Shown: positions 24,123 through 31,237 of the stretch, one piece after another
Layout: the number at the start of each line of letters is the position of its first letter
Numbering within the stretch: position 1 is the stretch's first letter
Assembly: GCA_040880235.1 (NCBI GenBank)
Contig: JBBDIX010000025.1
Location: forward strand, 1-34,318
DNA from: JBBDIX01 sp040880235
GTDB lineage: Bacteria > Actinomycetota > Nitriliruptoria > Nitriliruptorales > Nitriliruptoraceae
Length of the DNA stretch: 34,318 nt
Reading direction: 5' to 3'
Position numbers and translations under genes: made by a program
Notes under the pieces: model-generated
Told to the model about the DNA's origin: nothing
The model's input: the letters and a program-made list of their open reading frames with translations, nothing else
Database searches by the model: none

Positions 24123-24461
24123 GTGCGTGTCCAGGTGACCACGAAGAACTGCGACGTCGATCCCCGGGTGCAGCAGGAGGCGATCGAGAAGCTGTCGAAG
24201 GTCCGACGACTGTTCGATCGCTTCATCGACATGGAGGTCATCTTCACCCAGGACCACAATCCTCGGATTCACGATGCCGTGCACTGCGAGGTGGTGCTCC
24301 ACGCCAGGCGACACGTGCTCACCGCGTCTGCGGCGGGACCCGACGCCATGACCGCCGTGGATCGTGTGGAGCCCAAGATCGTGCGTCGGGTACGCAAGCT
24401 CAAGACTCGCCTGGTGAAGCGCCCGCGGCAGCTCGCGGCGGCCGAGGCACGCGGCGTCTGA
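24123..24461 (+). CDS. hpf: Ribosome hibernation-promoting factor, short form
   Basis: HPF/RaiA proteins bind the small ribosomal subunit and silence it during starvation. The 112-residue product has the N-terminal domain only (VQVTTKNCDVDPRVQQEAIE, then DAVHCEVVLHARRHVLTASA, and AVDRVEPKIVRRVRKLKTRL). It stops at the end of that domain and lacks the C-terminal dimerisation domain of long HPF, which most actinobacteria have (Rv3241c is about 213 residues). No frame downstream encodes the missing part. GTG 24123 follows GAGGAG at about 5 bases; GTG 24117 is an alternative. It sits between comF and secA as in mycobacteria. Confidence 0.85.
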   Translation: MRVQVTTKNCDVDPRVQQEAIEKLSKVRRLFDRFIDMEVIFTQDHNPRIHDAVHCEVVLHARRHVLTASAAGPDAMTAVDRVEPKIVRRVRKLKTRLVKRPRQLAAAEARGV

Positions 24462-24557
24462 CCCACCTCCGACGACCGGCAGGCACGGTCGCCGAGGCAC
24501 GTGTCGGCCGTGTCCTGGCGGAGGGTCTCCCGCCGACGACCGCCTGCGCACCTCGCG

Positions 24558-24563
24558 TACCAT
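24558..24563 (+). promoter_or_regulatory. Putative -10 element for secA
   Basis: TACCAT in CGCGTACCATCGCGG fits TANNNT, 54 bases before the secA ATG. The -35 region is only weakly matched (GACGAC). Confidence 0.3.
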
Positions 24564-24617
24564 CGCGGCGCTCCTCGGTGCCCCGGGGGGCGCCAGTGCG
24601 AGGGAAGACGCGGTGAC

Positions 24618-27425
24618 ATGGGTGTGCTCGACAGGCTCCTGCGAGCGGGCGAGGGACGCAAGGCTCGGGAGCTCCAGCAGGTCGTGGAGGCGGTCAACCG
24701 TCTCCACGACGACGTGGAACGGCTCAGCGACGACGAACTGCGCGGACACACCGCGGCGTTCCGGTCACGCGTCGAGCGGGGCGAGGCGCTCGACGACCTG
24801 CAGGCCGAGGCCTTCGCGGTGGTGCGCGAGGCGGCCTGGCGCGTGCTCGGTGAGCGCCCCTACGACGTGCAGGTGTTCGGTGGTGCCGCCCTGCACGACG
24901 GCAACATCGCGGAGATGAAGACCGGTGAGGGCAAGACCCTCACCTCGACGATGCCCGTCTACCTCAATGCCCTGACGGGCCGTGGTGTGCACATCGTCAC
25001 GGTCAACGAGTACCTGGCGACACGAGACTCGGACTGGATGGGACGAGTGCATCGCTTCCTCGGACTCGAGGTCGACGTCGTGCGGTCCGGGCAGACCCGG
25101 GACGACAAGCGTGCGGCGTACCTCGCCGACATCACCTACGGGACCAACAACGAGTTCGGGTTCGACTACCTGCGCGACAACATGGCGCTCGACCGTGCGC
25201 GCCAGGTCCAGCGCGGTCACCACATGGCGCTCGTCGACGAGGTCGACTCGATCCTGGTCGACGAGGCCCGCACCCCCCTGATCATCTCTGGACCCGCCGC
25301 ACAGGCCGCAGATCTGTACTCGATCTTCTCCCGGCGGGTGGTGCCCAACCTGACCCGAGGTGAGGACGGCGACGCTCCCGGCGAGACGACGGGTGACTAC
25401 GTCGTCGACGAGGCGAAGCGCACCGTCGCGGTCACCGAGGAGGGCGTCAGCAAGGTCGAGCAGCTGCTCGGCGTCGGCAATCTCTACGAGCAGGTCAACA
25501 CGCCCCTGATCCACCACCTCCAGAACGCCCTGCGCGCGCGTGACCTGTATCGCCGTGACCGTGAGTACATCGTGGTCGACGGGGAGGTCCGGATCGTCGA
25601 CGAGAACACCGGCCGTGTCCTCGCGGGGCGCCGGTACTCCGAGGGTCTGCACCAGGCCATCGAGGCCAAGGAGGGCGTCAAGATCAAGGAGGAGAACCAG
25701 ACGCTGGCGACGATCACGCTCCAGAACTACTACCGGACGTACGAGAAGCTCGCCGGCATGACCGGCACCGCCAAGACCGAAGAGGTCGAGTTCCTCGAGA
25801 TCTACGACCTCGGGGTCGTGGAGGTGCCGACGAACCGGCCCGTGGTCCGTGACGATGCACCGGACCTCATCTACAAGGCTGAGGACGGCAAGTTCGAGGC
25901 GGCGGCGGAGGAGATCCGCGAGCGTCACGAGGCGGGGCAGCCGGTCCTGGTCGGCACCACCTCGGTGGAGAAGTCCGAGCGTCTGTCGAACATGCTGACC
26001 CGCATGGGCGTCACCCATGAAGTCCTCAATGCGAAGAACCACGCGCGAGAGGCCGACATCATCGCGCAGGCCGGCCGCCTCGGGGCGGTCACCGTGTCCA
26101 CGAACATGGCCGGGCGAGGCACCGACATCGTGCTGGGTGGCAACCCGGAACACCTGGCGGGCATGGAGGTCCGGCGACTCGGTGACGTGAGCGAAGAGAA
26201 GGCTGAGGCGGTGCGTCGGGAGGCCGTCGAACGCTTCACCCCGGAGTGCCGCGCCGAGGGGGACCGGGTGCGCGAACTCGGGGGCCTGTACGTGCTGGGG
26301 ACCGAACGCCATGAGTCCCGCCGGATCGACAACCAGTTGCGAGGGCGTTCGGGGCGCCAGGGAGACCCCGGCGGCAGCCAGTTCTTCCTGTCACTGCAGG
26401 ACGATCTCATGCGGCTGTTCAACGCTGGCGCCGTCGATCGGATCATGACGCGGCTGAAGATGCCCGACGACATGCCGATCGAACACAAGTGGGTCACACG
26501 AGCGGTCGCCAACGCGCAGCAGCAGGTCGAATCCGTCAACTTCGATCGCCGGAAGAACGTGCTCCGGTACGACGACGTGATGAACGAGCAGCGCAAGGTG
26601 GTCTACGGGCAGCGTCAGCGCCTGCTCGAGGGTGACATGGCTGCGATCGAGGAGCTGTCCCAGAAGTACCTCGGAGACACGGTGGATGCGCTGGTCGAGG
26701 AGCACTGTCCGGAGGGCGTCTATCCCGAGGAGTGGGACCTCGACGGGCTGGCGGTGCGGCTGTCGCAGATGTACGACGGCGCCGTGGACGTGACGACCAT
26801 CGATCTGGACGCGACGAGTCGTGACGACCTGGTCGACCTCATCTGGACGGATGCCACTGATGCGTATGAACGGCGGGAAGAGGAGGTTGGCGGCCCGGAG
26901 GTGATGCGCGAGGTGGAGCGTCGCGTCGTGCTGAGTGTCGTCGACCGCAAGTGGCGCGAGCACCTGTACGAGATGGATGCCCTGCGCGACGGCATCGGGC
27001 TGCGCGCGGTCGGGCAGCGCGATCCGCTGACCGAGTACCAGCGTGAGGCCTACGACTCGTTCGTCATGATGATGTCCGGGGTCAAGGAGGAAGCCGTCAC
27101 CTACTTCTTCCGCATCCCGGTCACGCGTACCCCGAGCGATCCCGAAGTGCCGGCGCCCGAGGCAGCGCCGTCACGTGAGTCGGTGGCGGAGGCGATTCCG
27201 CTGGAGGCTGCTGACGATGCCGCGCGGCTCACCTACCGGTCTGGCGGGGCCGCCGGGGCGTCCACGACGGACAGTGCCGGTCGCACGGTGCAGCGTCGTG
27301 ACGACGGGTCGACCGTGCGTCAGGTCTCGTCCGGAGCGACCTACCGCAGCGAGGACAGGGTGGGTCGCAACGATCCGTGTCCCTGCGGCAGCGGACAGAA
27401 GTTCAAGCGGTGTCACGGCGCATAG
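24618..27425 (+). CDS. secA: Preprotein translocase ATPase SecA
   Basis: SecA drives export of unfolded proteins through SecYEG using ATP. The 935-residue length is normal for SecA1. Visible are GVLDRLLRAGEGRKARELQ at the start, Walker A MKTGEGKT (100-107), the DEVDSILVDEA motif beginning at 207, TNMAGRGTDIVLGGN and GRSGRQGDPG in the second motor domain, and YDDVMNEQRKVVY in the scaffold region. The C-terminal zinc tail CPCGSGQKFKRCHG uses Cys921, Cys923, Cys932 and His933. The ATG at 24618 is where family homology begins; upstream in-frame sequence from 24501 is low-complexity. The 3' end overlaps the convergent Rv3235-family gene by 13 bases. Confidence 0.97.
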   Translation: MGVLDRLLRAGEGRKARELQQVVEAVNRLHDDVERLSDDELRGHTAAFRSRVERGEALDDLQAEAFAVVREAAWRVLGERPYDVQVFGGAALHDGNIAEMKTGEGKTLTSTMPVYLNALTGRGVHIVTVNEYLATRDSDWMGRVHRFLGLEVDVVRSGQTRDDKRAAYLADITYGTNNEFGFDYLRDNMALDRARQVQRGHHMALVDEVDSILVDEARTPLIISGPAAQAADLYSIFSRRVVPNLTRGEDGDAPGETTGDYVVDEAKRTVAVTEEGVSKVEQLLGVGNLYEQVNTPLIHHLQNALRARDLYRRDREYIVVDGEVRIVDENTGRVLAGRRYSEGLHQAIEAKEGVKIKEENQTLATITLQNYYRTYEKLAGMTGTAKTEEVEFLEIYDLGVVEVPTNRPVVRDDAPDLIYKAEDGKFEAAAEEIRERHEAGQPVLVGTTSVEKSERLSNMLTRMGVTHEVLNAKNHAREADIIAQAGRLGAVTVSTNMAGRGTDIVLGGNPEHLAGMEVRRLGDVSEEKAEAVRREAVERFTPECRAEGDRVRELGGLYVLGTERHESRRIDNQLRGRSGRQGDPGGSQFFLSLQDDLMRLFNAGAVDRIMTRLKMPDDMPIEHKWVTRAVANAQQQVESVNFDRRKNVLRYDDVMNEQRKVVYGQRQRLLEGDMAAIEELSQKYLGDTVDALVEEHCPEGVYPEEWDLDGLAVRLSQMYDGAVDVTTIDLDATSRDDLVDLIWTDATDAYERREEEVGGPEVMREVERRVVLSVVDRKWREHLYEMDALRDGIGLRAVGQRDPLTEYQREAYDSFVMMMSGVKEEAVTYFFRIPVTRTPSDPEVPAPEAAPSRESVAEAIPLEAADDAARLTYRSGGAAGASTTDSAGRTVQRRDDGSTVRQVSSGATYRSEDRVGRNDPCPCGSGQKFKRCHGA

Positions 27426-27886
27426 GTCCCCGGCCGGGTCGCTGCGTGGCGGGCATCGGTGTCGGCGAGCGCCTCGTCGAACGCGTCGGTCACGACGCGG
27501 AGTGGGGCTGACGCGGTCCGCAACGGCGCGAATCCGGCCTCGGGTGCCGTCAGCTCCACCGCGCGCCAGACTCCTCGGTGGATCTCGAGGCGCACGGCGA
27601 CCGCCGTCACGCGGGTCGCGGTCTGGATCGTGACCGCGGCTTCGCAGACCCCGTCGCGCGGAGAGCAGGTGGTCACACGACGCACCGTGGCACGAGGGCC
27701 ACGTGGCGCGCACACGAGTTGTGCCGTGAGCTGCCGTTCGAGTGCCGGCGCGGTCAGGACACGCAGCTGACGGAACGATCGACGGCCCGCGCGCACGTCG
27801 ACCCAGACCTGCACCAGCAGTGCGGCCAGGCGGGCAGGATCCGGACGGCTGGAGGGACGTTTGGCCGGGCGCGAGGTCGCCGTCAT
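27413..27886 (-). CDS. Rv3235 family protein (DUF6459)
   Basis: A 157-residue protein like the actinobacterial Rv3235/DUF6459 family found near secA. The family core is RPDPARLAALLVQVWVDVRA then GRRSFRQLRVLTAPALERQL, followed by a beta-rich part (ATRVTAVAVRLEIHRGVWRA). Its function is unknown. The ATG at 27886 overlaps the stop of the upstream membrane-protein gene (ATGA), so it should be translated with it. No separate ribosome site is obvious, which fits coupling. Its 3' end runs 13 bases into the opposite-strand end of secA. Confidence 0.8.
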   Translation of the reverse strand: MTATSRPAKRPSSRPDPARLAALLVQVWVDVRAGRRSFRQLRVLTAPALERQLTAQLVCAPRGPRATVRRVTTCSPRDGVCEAAVTIQTATRVTAVAVRLEIHRGVWRAVELTAPEAGFAPLRTASAPLRVVTDAFDEALADTDARHAATRPGTYAP

Positions 27887-28674
27887 CGGGGGGTCCCCGG
27901 GTGCACCGTGCCGGCGACGACGAACCCGTCGAGGTGACGCCGCAGGAGCACGGGGGTGTCGACCGTGACCCCGGCGGGAGTGCGCGCGTGGGTGTGTACC
28001 CGCCACGGCCACGCGTCGGTGCGTTCGAGCCCGTGCACGGACACGTCGAGGTAGCCCGCATCCACGAGCGCCTCGGACGCCGCGAGCAGCTCGGCGGGAT
28101 CGTCGACCGGCGTGCCCACCAGAGCGCGGGCCTCGGCAGGCGACGCCGGCAGGTGCCAGGGATCACCCGCAGTGCTCGGCAGGGAGCCTTGGGTGCGGAC
28201 GGGGACCCCGAGGCGGACACGGGTGCTGTGGCCGTCGCGCTGGATGATTCCGACGATGGTGACCACGGCAGTGTCGGCATCCAGCTGTTCGACGGCCTCG
28301 ACCGTGAGGACCTCCACGGTGTCCCCGGCGCCGCGTCGCGCGCCGAGCCAGTCATGTGCGGCCACGACGGCCACGGCGCCGGCGGCCGACGGGCCCGTGG
28401 AGGAACGCCACGCGCCCTGCACCTGCGTGGCGTCGACGAGTGGTTCCGTCGGGTCCCGGGTGAGGGGCTCCGCCAGGGACGTGGTGGGATCCGACGTCGG
28501 AGGGGTCACCGTGAGGTCCGCGGGCGGTGCCGCGGACCCGCGCGCGAGTGCGACCACGAACACGAGCAGCACCACGACCCAGGGTGCCGCGAGCCCGACG
28601 ATCAGCAGCCTGCGCGTGGGTCGAGGACCTCGATCCGTGTCGTCGTCGAGCCATGTCTGTTCCAGATCCTGCAT
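27883..28674 (-). CDS. Single-pass membrane protein with TcpC/NTF2-like extracytoplasmic domain
   Basis: A 263-residue protein with an acidic cytoplasmic start (MQDLEQTWLDDDTDRGPR), one transmembrane helix at about residues 24-43 (LLIVGLAAPWVVVLLVFVV), a Pro/Thr-rich linker and an outer domain. The outer domain has features like TcpC-type conjugation proteins or NTF2-like folds: AAHDWLGARRGAGDTVEVLT, TAVVTIVGIIQRDG and LLRRHLDGFVVAGTVHPG. The resemblance is by eye and weak. The ATG at 28674 starts just before the charged segment; GGGGG 6 bases upstream is a poor ribosome site. It is the first gene of a coupled pair and diverges from the SigH-like gene. Confidence 0.7.
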   Translation of the reverse strand: MQDLEQTWLDDDTDRGPRPTRRLLIVGLAAPWVVVLLVFVVALARGSAAPPADLTVTPPTSDPTTSLAEPLTRDPTEPLVDATQVQGAWRSSTGPSAAGAVAVVAAHDWLGARRGAGDTVEVLTVEAVEQLDADTAVVTIVGIIQRDGHSTRVRLGVPVRTQGSLPSTAGDPWHLPASPAEARALVGTPVDDPAELLAASEALVDAGYLDVSVHGLERTDAWPWRVHTHARTPAGVTVDTPVLLRRHLDGFVVAGTVHPGTPR

Positions 28675-28706
28675 GCGCCGCCCCCGTTGTCTGATGGACA
28701 CAGCAT

Positions 28707-28723
28707 GACATGAAACGACATGA
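28707..28723. repeat. Direct repeat GACATGA with a 10-bp period in a divergent promoter region
   Basis: GACATGA occurs at 28707-28713 and 28717-28723, one helical turn apart, in an unusually AT-rich spot between two divergent genes. On the minus strand it lies within a possible promoter (TTGCTT, 17 bases, CATGCT), so it may be an operator. Confidence 0.5.
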
Positions 28724-28794
28724 CAAGCAAGCGCATGCCATCGCGGGTGTTCGCGCCGCGTGCGCAGCGTGCGGTGGCAGCGACGGCGCGCCCC

Positions 28795-28800
28795 TACCCT
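28795..28800 (+). promoter_or_regulatory. Putative -10 element for the SigH-like gene
   Basis: TACCCT fits TANNNT and lies 17 bases before the chosen GTG start. No good -35 is visible, and no clear GGAAT/GTT autoregulatory SigH promoter was seen. Confidence 0.3.
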
Positions 28801-28817
28801 TCGACGCACCATCCGGC

Positions 28818-29462
28818 GTGGAGTGCGCCTTGCGATCTCATGGGTCCAGCAGCCCCGATCACGACCCGACGACGCGGCGTGTCCTGACCGACGCCGATCG
28901 TCGTGAACGGTTTGCACAGGAGGCACTCCCGCACGTCGACGGCCTGTACTCGGCCGCGCTTGGTCTGACGCGGGATCCGACGGATGCCCAGGACCTCGTG
29001 CAGGAGGCCGTGGTCAAGGCGTATCGTTCGTTCCACCAGTTCGAGCCCGGGACCAACCTGCGTGCGTGGCTGTACCGCATCCTGCACACGACCTGGATCT
29101 CCCTGCATCGTCGCGACCAGCGTCGACCTGCAGAGACCCTCCAGGGAGCGTTCGACGACTACTCGCTCTACGACGACCTGCGACGCCACGACGGAGGTGG
29201 CGTGGAGGCCGAGGTCCTCGACCGGTTGAGCGCGACCGAGGTCCGTGACGCGATGGCCGCACTGCCCGAGGCGTTCCGCATGGCGGTGTTCCTCGCGGAC
29301 GTGGAGGGATTCTCCTACCGGGAGATCGCCGACATCATGGACACGCCCATCGGCACGGTCATGTCGCGCCTGCACCGGGGAAGATCTGCGCTCCAGAAGG
29401 CGTTGGCAGGGTATGCACGGTCTCGTGGACTCATCATCGACCGGGAGGACCCACGTGGATGA
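28818..29462 (+). CDS. sigH: ECF sigma factor, SigH/SigR-type redox-stress sigma
   Basis: Directs transcription of thiol-stress and heat-stress genes (thioredoxin and relatives) once released by its anti-sigma factor. Region 2 reads LVQEAVVKAYRSFHQFEPGT then NLRAWLYRILHTTWISLHRR. Region 4 reads LPEAFRMAVFLADVEGFSYR then EIADIMDTPIGTVMSRLHRG, nearly the wording of mycobacterial SigH and streptomycete SigR. GTG 28818 gives 214 residues. TTG 28830 is possible; ATG 28710 would lie upstream of the -10-like element and add a poor-looking extension. The end overlaps the RsrA-like gene by 8 bases, the usual coupled pair. Confidence 0.92.
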   Translation: MECALRSHGSSSPDHDPTTRRVLTDADRRERFAQEALPHVDGLYSAALGLTRDPTDAQDLVQEAVVKAYRSFHQFEPGTNLRAWLYRILHTTWISLHRRDQRRPAETLQGAFDDYSLYDDLRRHDGGGVEAEVLDRLSATEVRDAMAALPEAFRMAVFLADVEGFSYREIADIMDTPIGTVMSRLHRGRSALQKALAGYARSRGLIIDREDPRG

Positions 29463-29709
29463 CACCCCGTCGTCGAGGTGCAGCGATGGCGACTGCGGCG
29501 ACGCACTCGCCGACCTCGAGGCCTACCTCGACGGTGAACTGCCCGAGGACCGGCTCGGAGGCATCCGTGCGCACCTGGCCGCCTGCTTCCCGTGTACCGG
29601 CCGAGCCACCTTCGAGGAACAGCTGCGGGCGATCGTGCGCCGGGACTGCGTCGATCAGGCTCCCGATCGTCTCCTCGCCCGCATCGAGGAGGTGCTCGAC
29701 GAGGGGTGA
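29455..29709 (+). CDS. RsrA/RshA-type zinc-binding redox anti-sigma factor
   Basis: Holds the upstream sigma factor inactive until oxidised. The 84-residue protein has HLAACFPC, the H-x3-C-x2-C motif of zinc anti-sigma proteins (His40, Cys44, Cys47). A further Cys14 lies 30 residues before Cys44. In S. coelicolor RsrA the spacing Cys11-Cys41 is the same 30 and those residues form the sensing disulfide, so the switch is likely conserved. GTG 29455 has GGAGG 7 bases upstream and overlaps the sigma gene by 8 bases. It was too short and mid-frame to be obvious but is well supported. Confidence 0.92.
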   Translation: MDDTPSSRCSDGDCGDALADLEAYLDGELPEDRLGGIRAHLAACFPCTGRATFEEQLRAIVRRDCVDQAPDRLLARIEEVLDEG

Positions 29710-29738
29710 CGCGACGCGGTCCGGGCGGAGCACCCCAG

Positions 29739-29744
29739 TACGCT
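29739..29744 (+). promoter_or_regulatory. Putative -10 element for the epimerase gene
   Basis: TACGCT in CCCAGTACGCTGAGGG fits TANNNT, 62 bases before the ATG at 29806. The -35 is not recognisable. Confidence 0.3.
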
Positions 29745-29805
29745 GAGGGTTCGCCTGCCGGCGCGATGCCGGCACCCGTTGCCCTCCCACCCCACCGAGG
29801 CCCCG

Positions 29806-30774
29806 ATGTCTGACCGTCCGGTGCTCGTGACCGGCGCCGCCGGCTTCATCGGTTCGAACCTCGTCTCGCGCCTCCTCGAGGACGGCTGTCGGGTCATCGG
29901 CGTCGACGACCTGTCGACGGGGACGCTGGCCAACCTCGCGGCGGCGCGTGACCGGCACCCGGGGCGATTCGAGTTCGACCGGCTCGACATCCGCAAGGGT
30001 GGCCTGGCGCCGCTGGTGGAACGCCTCCGGCCCGAGACGATCTTCCACCTCGCCGCCCAGGTGGACGTGCGACGCAGCGTCGAGGACGCCATGCACGATG
30101 CGTCGGTCAACGTGCTCGGAACGGTCGCGGTGCTCGACGCCGCAGTGCGCGGCGGGGTCGCGAAGGTGGTCTATGCCGGTTCTGTCGGTTCGTACGGGGA
30201 ACCGTCCGAGGACGAACTGCCCATCGACGAGTCGTTCGACCTCCCGGCCACGTCGCCCTACGGCACCTCCAAGCGGGTCGCCATCGAGTACCTGCGCACC
30301 TACGAGGTGCTGCACGGACTGCGGTGGACGGCACTGACGTTTGCCAACGTCTACGGCCCTCGCCAGACGACGGCAGGCGAGGGCGGGGTGGTGGCGACCT
30401 TCGCCGGGCGCATGCTCGCGGGACAGCCCTGCACCATCTACGGCGACGGCGAGCAGACCCGAGACTTCGTGTACGTCGACGATGTCGTGCACGCGCTCGT
30501 GCTCGCAGCGGGACGCGGCGACGGCGAGCGCTTCATGATCGGCACCGGCGAGCGGGTCAGCATCAACCAGCTGTTCCGGGCACTCGCGGCGGCGGTCGAC
30601 TTTCCGCACGCCGCGGTGTCGGCACCGGGGCGTGCCGGCGAGATTCGGCACAGTGCGCTCGATGCCCGCAGGGCGGGCAGTGTGCTGGGGTGGAAGCCGT
30701 GGACGCCCCTGGAGGAAGGCCTTGCGGCCACCCTCGCCTGGGCGGCGTCACAGCCGTCGCGCGTGGCCCGCTGA
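29806..30774 (+). CDS. NAD-dependent epimerase/dehydratase (UDP-glucose 4-epimerase-like)
   Basis: An extended short-chain dehydrogenase acting on a nucleotide sugar, most likely a UDP-hexose 4-epimerase. The 322-residue protein has the NAD-binding VTGAAGFIGSNLV at about residues 7-19, VDDLSTG, HLAAQVDVRRSV, a Ser/Tyr/Lys set (AGSVGSYGEP, SPYGTSKRVA) and FANVYGPRQ. DGEQTRDFVYVDDVV is the typical substrate-side segment. The ATG at 29806 has GAGG 5 bases upstream. It may supply UDP-galactose or a related sugar for the envelope glycans made at the left of the window; substrate not shown by sequence. Confidence 0.88.
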   Translation: MSDRPVLVTGAAGFIGSNLVSRLLEDGCRVIGVDDLSTGTLANLAAARDRHPGRFEFDRLDIRKGGLAPLVERLRPETIFHLAAQVDVRRSVEDAMHDASVNVLGTVAVLDAAVRGGVAKVVYAGSVGSYGEPSEDELPIDESFDLPATSPYGTSKRVAIEYLRTYEVLHGLRWTALTFANVYGPRQTTAGEGGVVATFAGRMLAGQPCTIYGDGEQTRDFVYVDDVVHALVLAAGRGDGERFMIGTGERVSINQLFRALAAAVDFPHAAVSAPGRAGEIRHSALDARRAGSVLGWKPWTPLEEGLAATLAWAASQPSRVAR

Positions 30775-30847
30775 CGCCACCGGACGCCAGCAGGGGTGAT
30801 GCCGGCAGGCCTCCGCGGCGGGTGGGACGTCGGTGACGTGGGGGCGG

Positions 30848-30853
30848 TAGCCT
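30848..30853 (+). promoter_or_regulatory. -10 element with leaderless spacing to the region-4 protein
   Basis: TAGCCT is followed by exactly 6 bases and then ATG 30860, the same layout as for DUF3499 and the hpf leader ORF. No ribosome site precedes the ATG, which fits a leaderless message. Confidence 0.5.
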
Positions 30854-30859
30854 CGATGG

Positions 30860-31225
30860 ATGGCCACTCCCGATCGATCCGGTTCCTCCCGTCGTGACGG
30901 CGGGACGCCGCCGCGTGGCCGTTCGGGGTCCGGTCGTGACGGCGGAGGTCGCGCTCGTCGCCCGGGTGACCCCGACGAGACGGTGGCCCAGCTCGCGGGT
31001 CCGTTGTCGCGCGTGCTCGAACGCCTTCCGCAGACACAACGCCGTGTCCTCGAACTGCGCATGGGCCTGGTCGACGGGCATCCGCACGACCTCGCGGACA
31101 CCGCGACGGAGCTGGGACTGTCGATGGCAGAGGCCCGGGACATCGAGAAGCGGGCGTTCGCGCACATCCGTGAGGTGATCCCACCGGGACAGCTGCGCAG
31201 CCTCCAGCGTCACCTCGACCGCTGA
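30860..31225 (+). CDS. Free-standing sigma-70 region-4-like helix-turn-helix protein
   Basis: A 121-residue protein. Residues 1-38 are Gly/Arg/Ser-rich and likely disordered. Residues about 45-120 read like region 4 of a primary sigma factor: RVLERLPQTQRRVLELRMGL, then DGHPHDLADTATELGLSMAEA and RDIEKRAFAHIREV, ending LRSLQRHLD as in the RpoD C-terminus. No region 2 or 3 is present upstream in any frame, so it is not a complete sigma factor. It could bind -35 DNA, the RNA polymerase beta flap or an anti-sigma factor. It lies 12 bases before the PdtaS-like kinase gene on the same strand and is probably co-transcribed. Confidence 0.75.
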   Translation: MATPDRSGSSRRDGGTPPRGRSGSGRDGGGRARRPGDPDETVAQLAGPLSRVLERLPQTQRRVLELRMGLVDGHPHDLADTATELGLSMAEARDIEKRAFAHIREVIPPGQLRSLQRHLDR

Positions 31226-31237
31226 CGGCCTGCCTCG

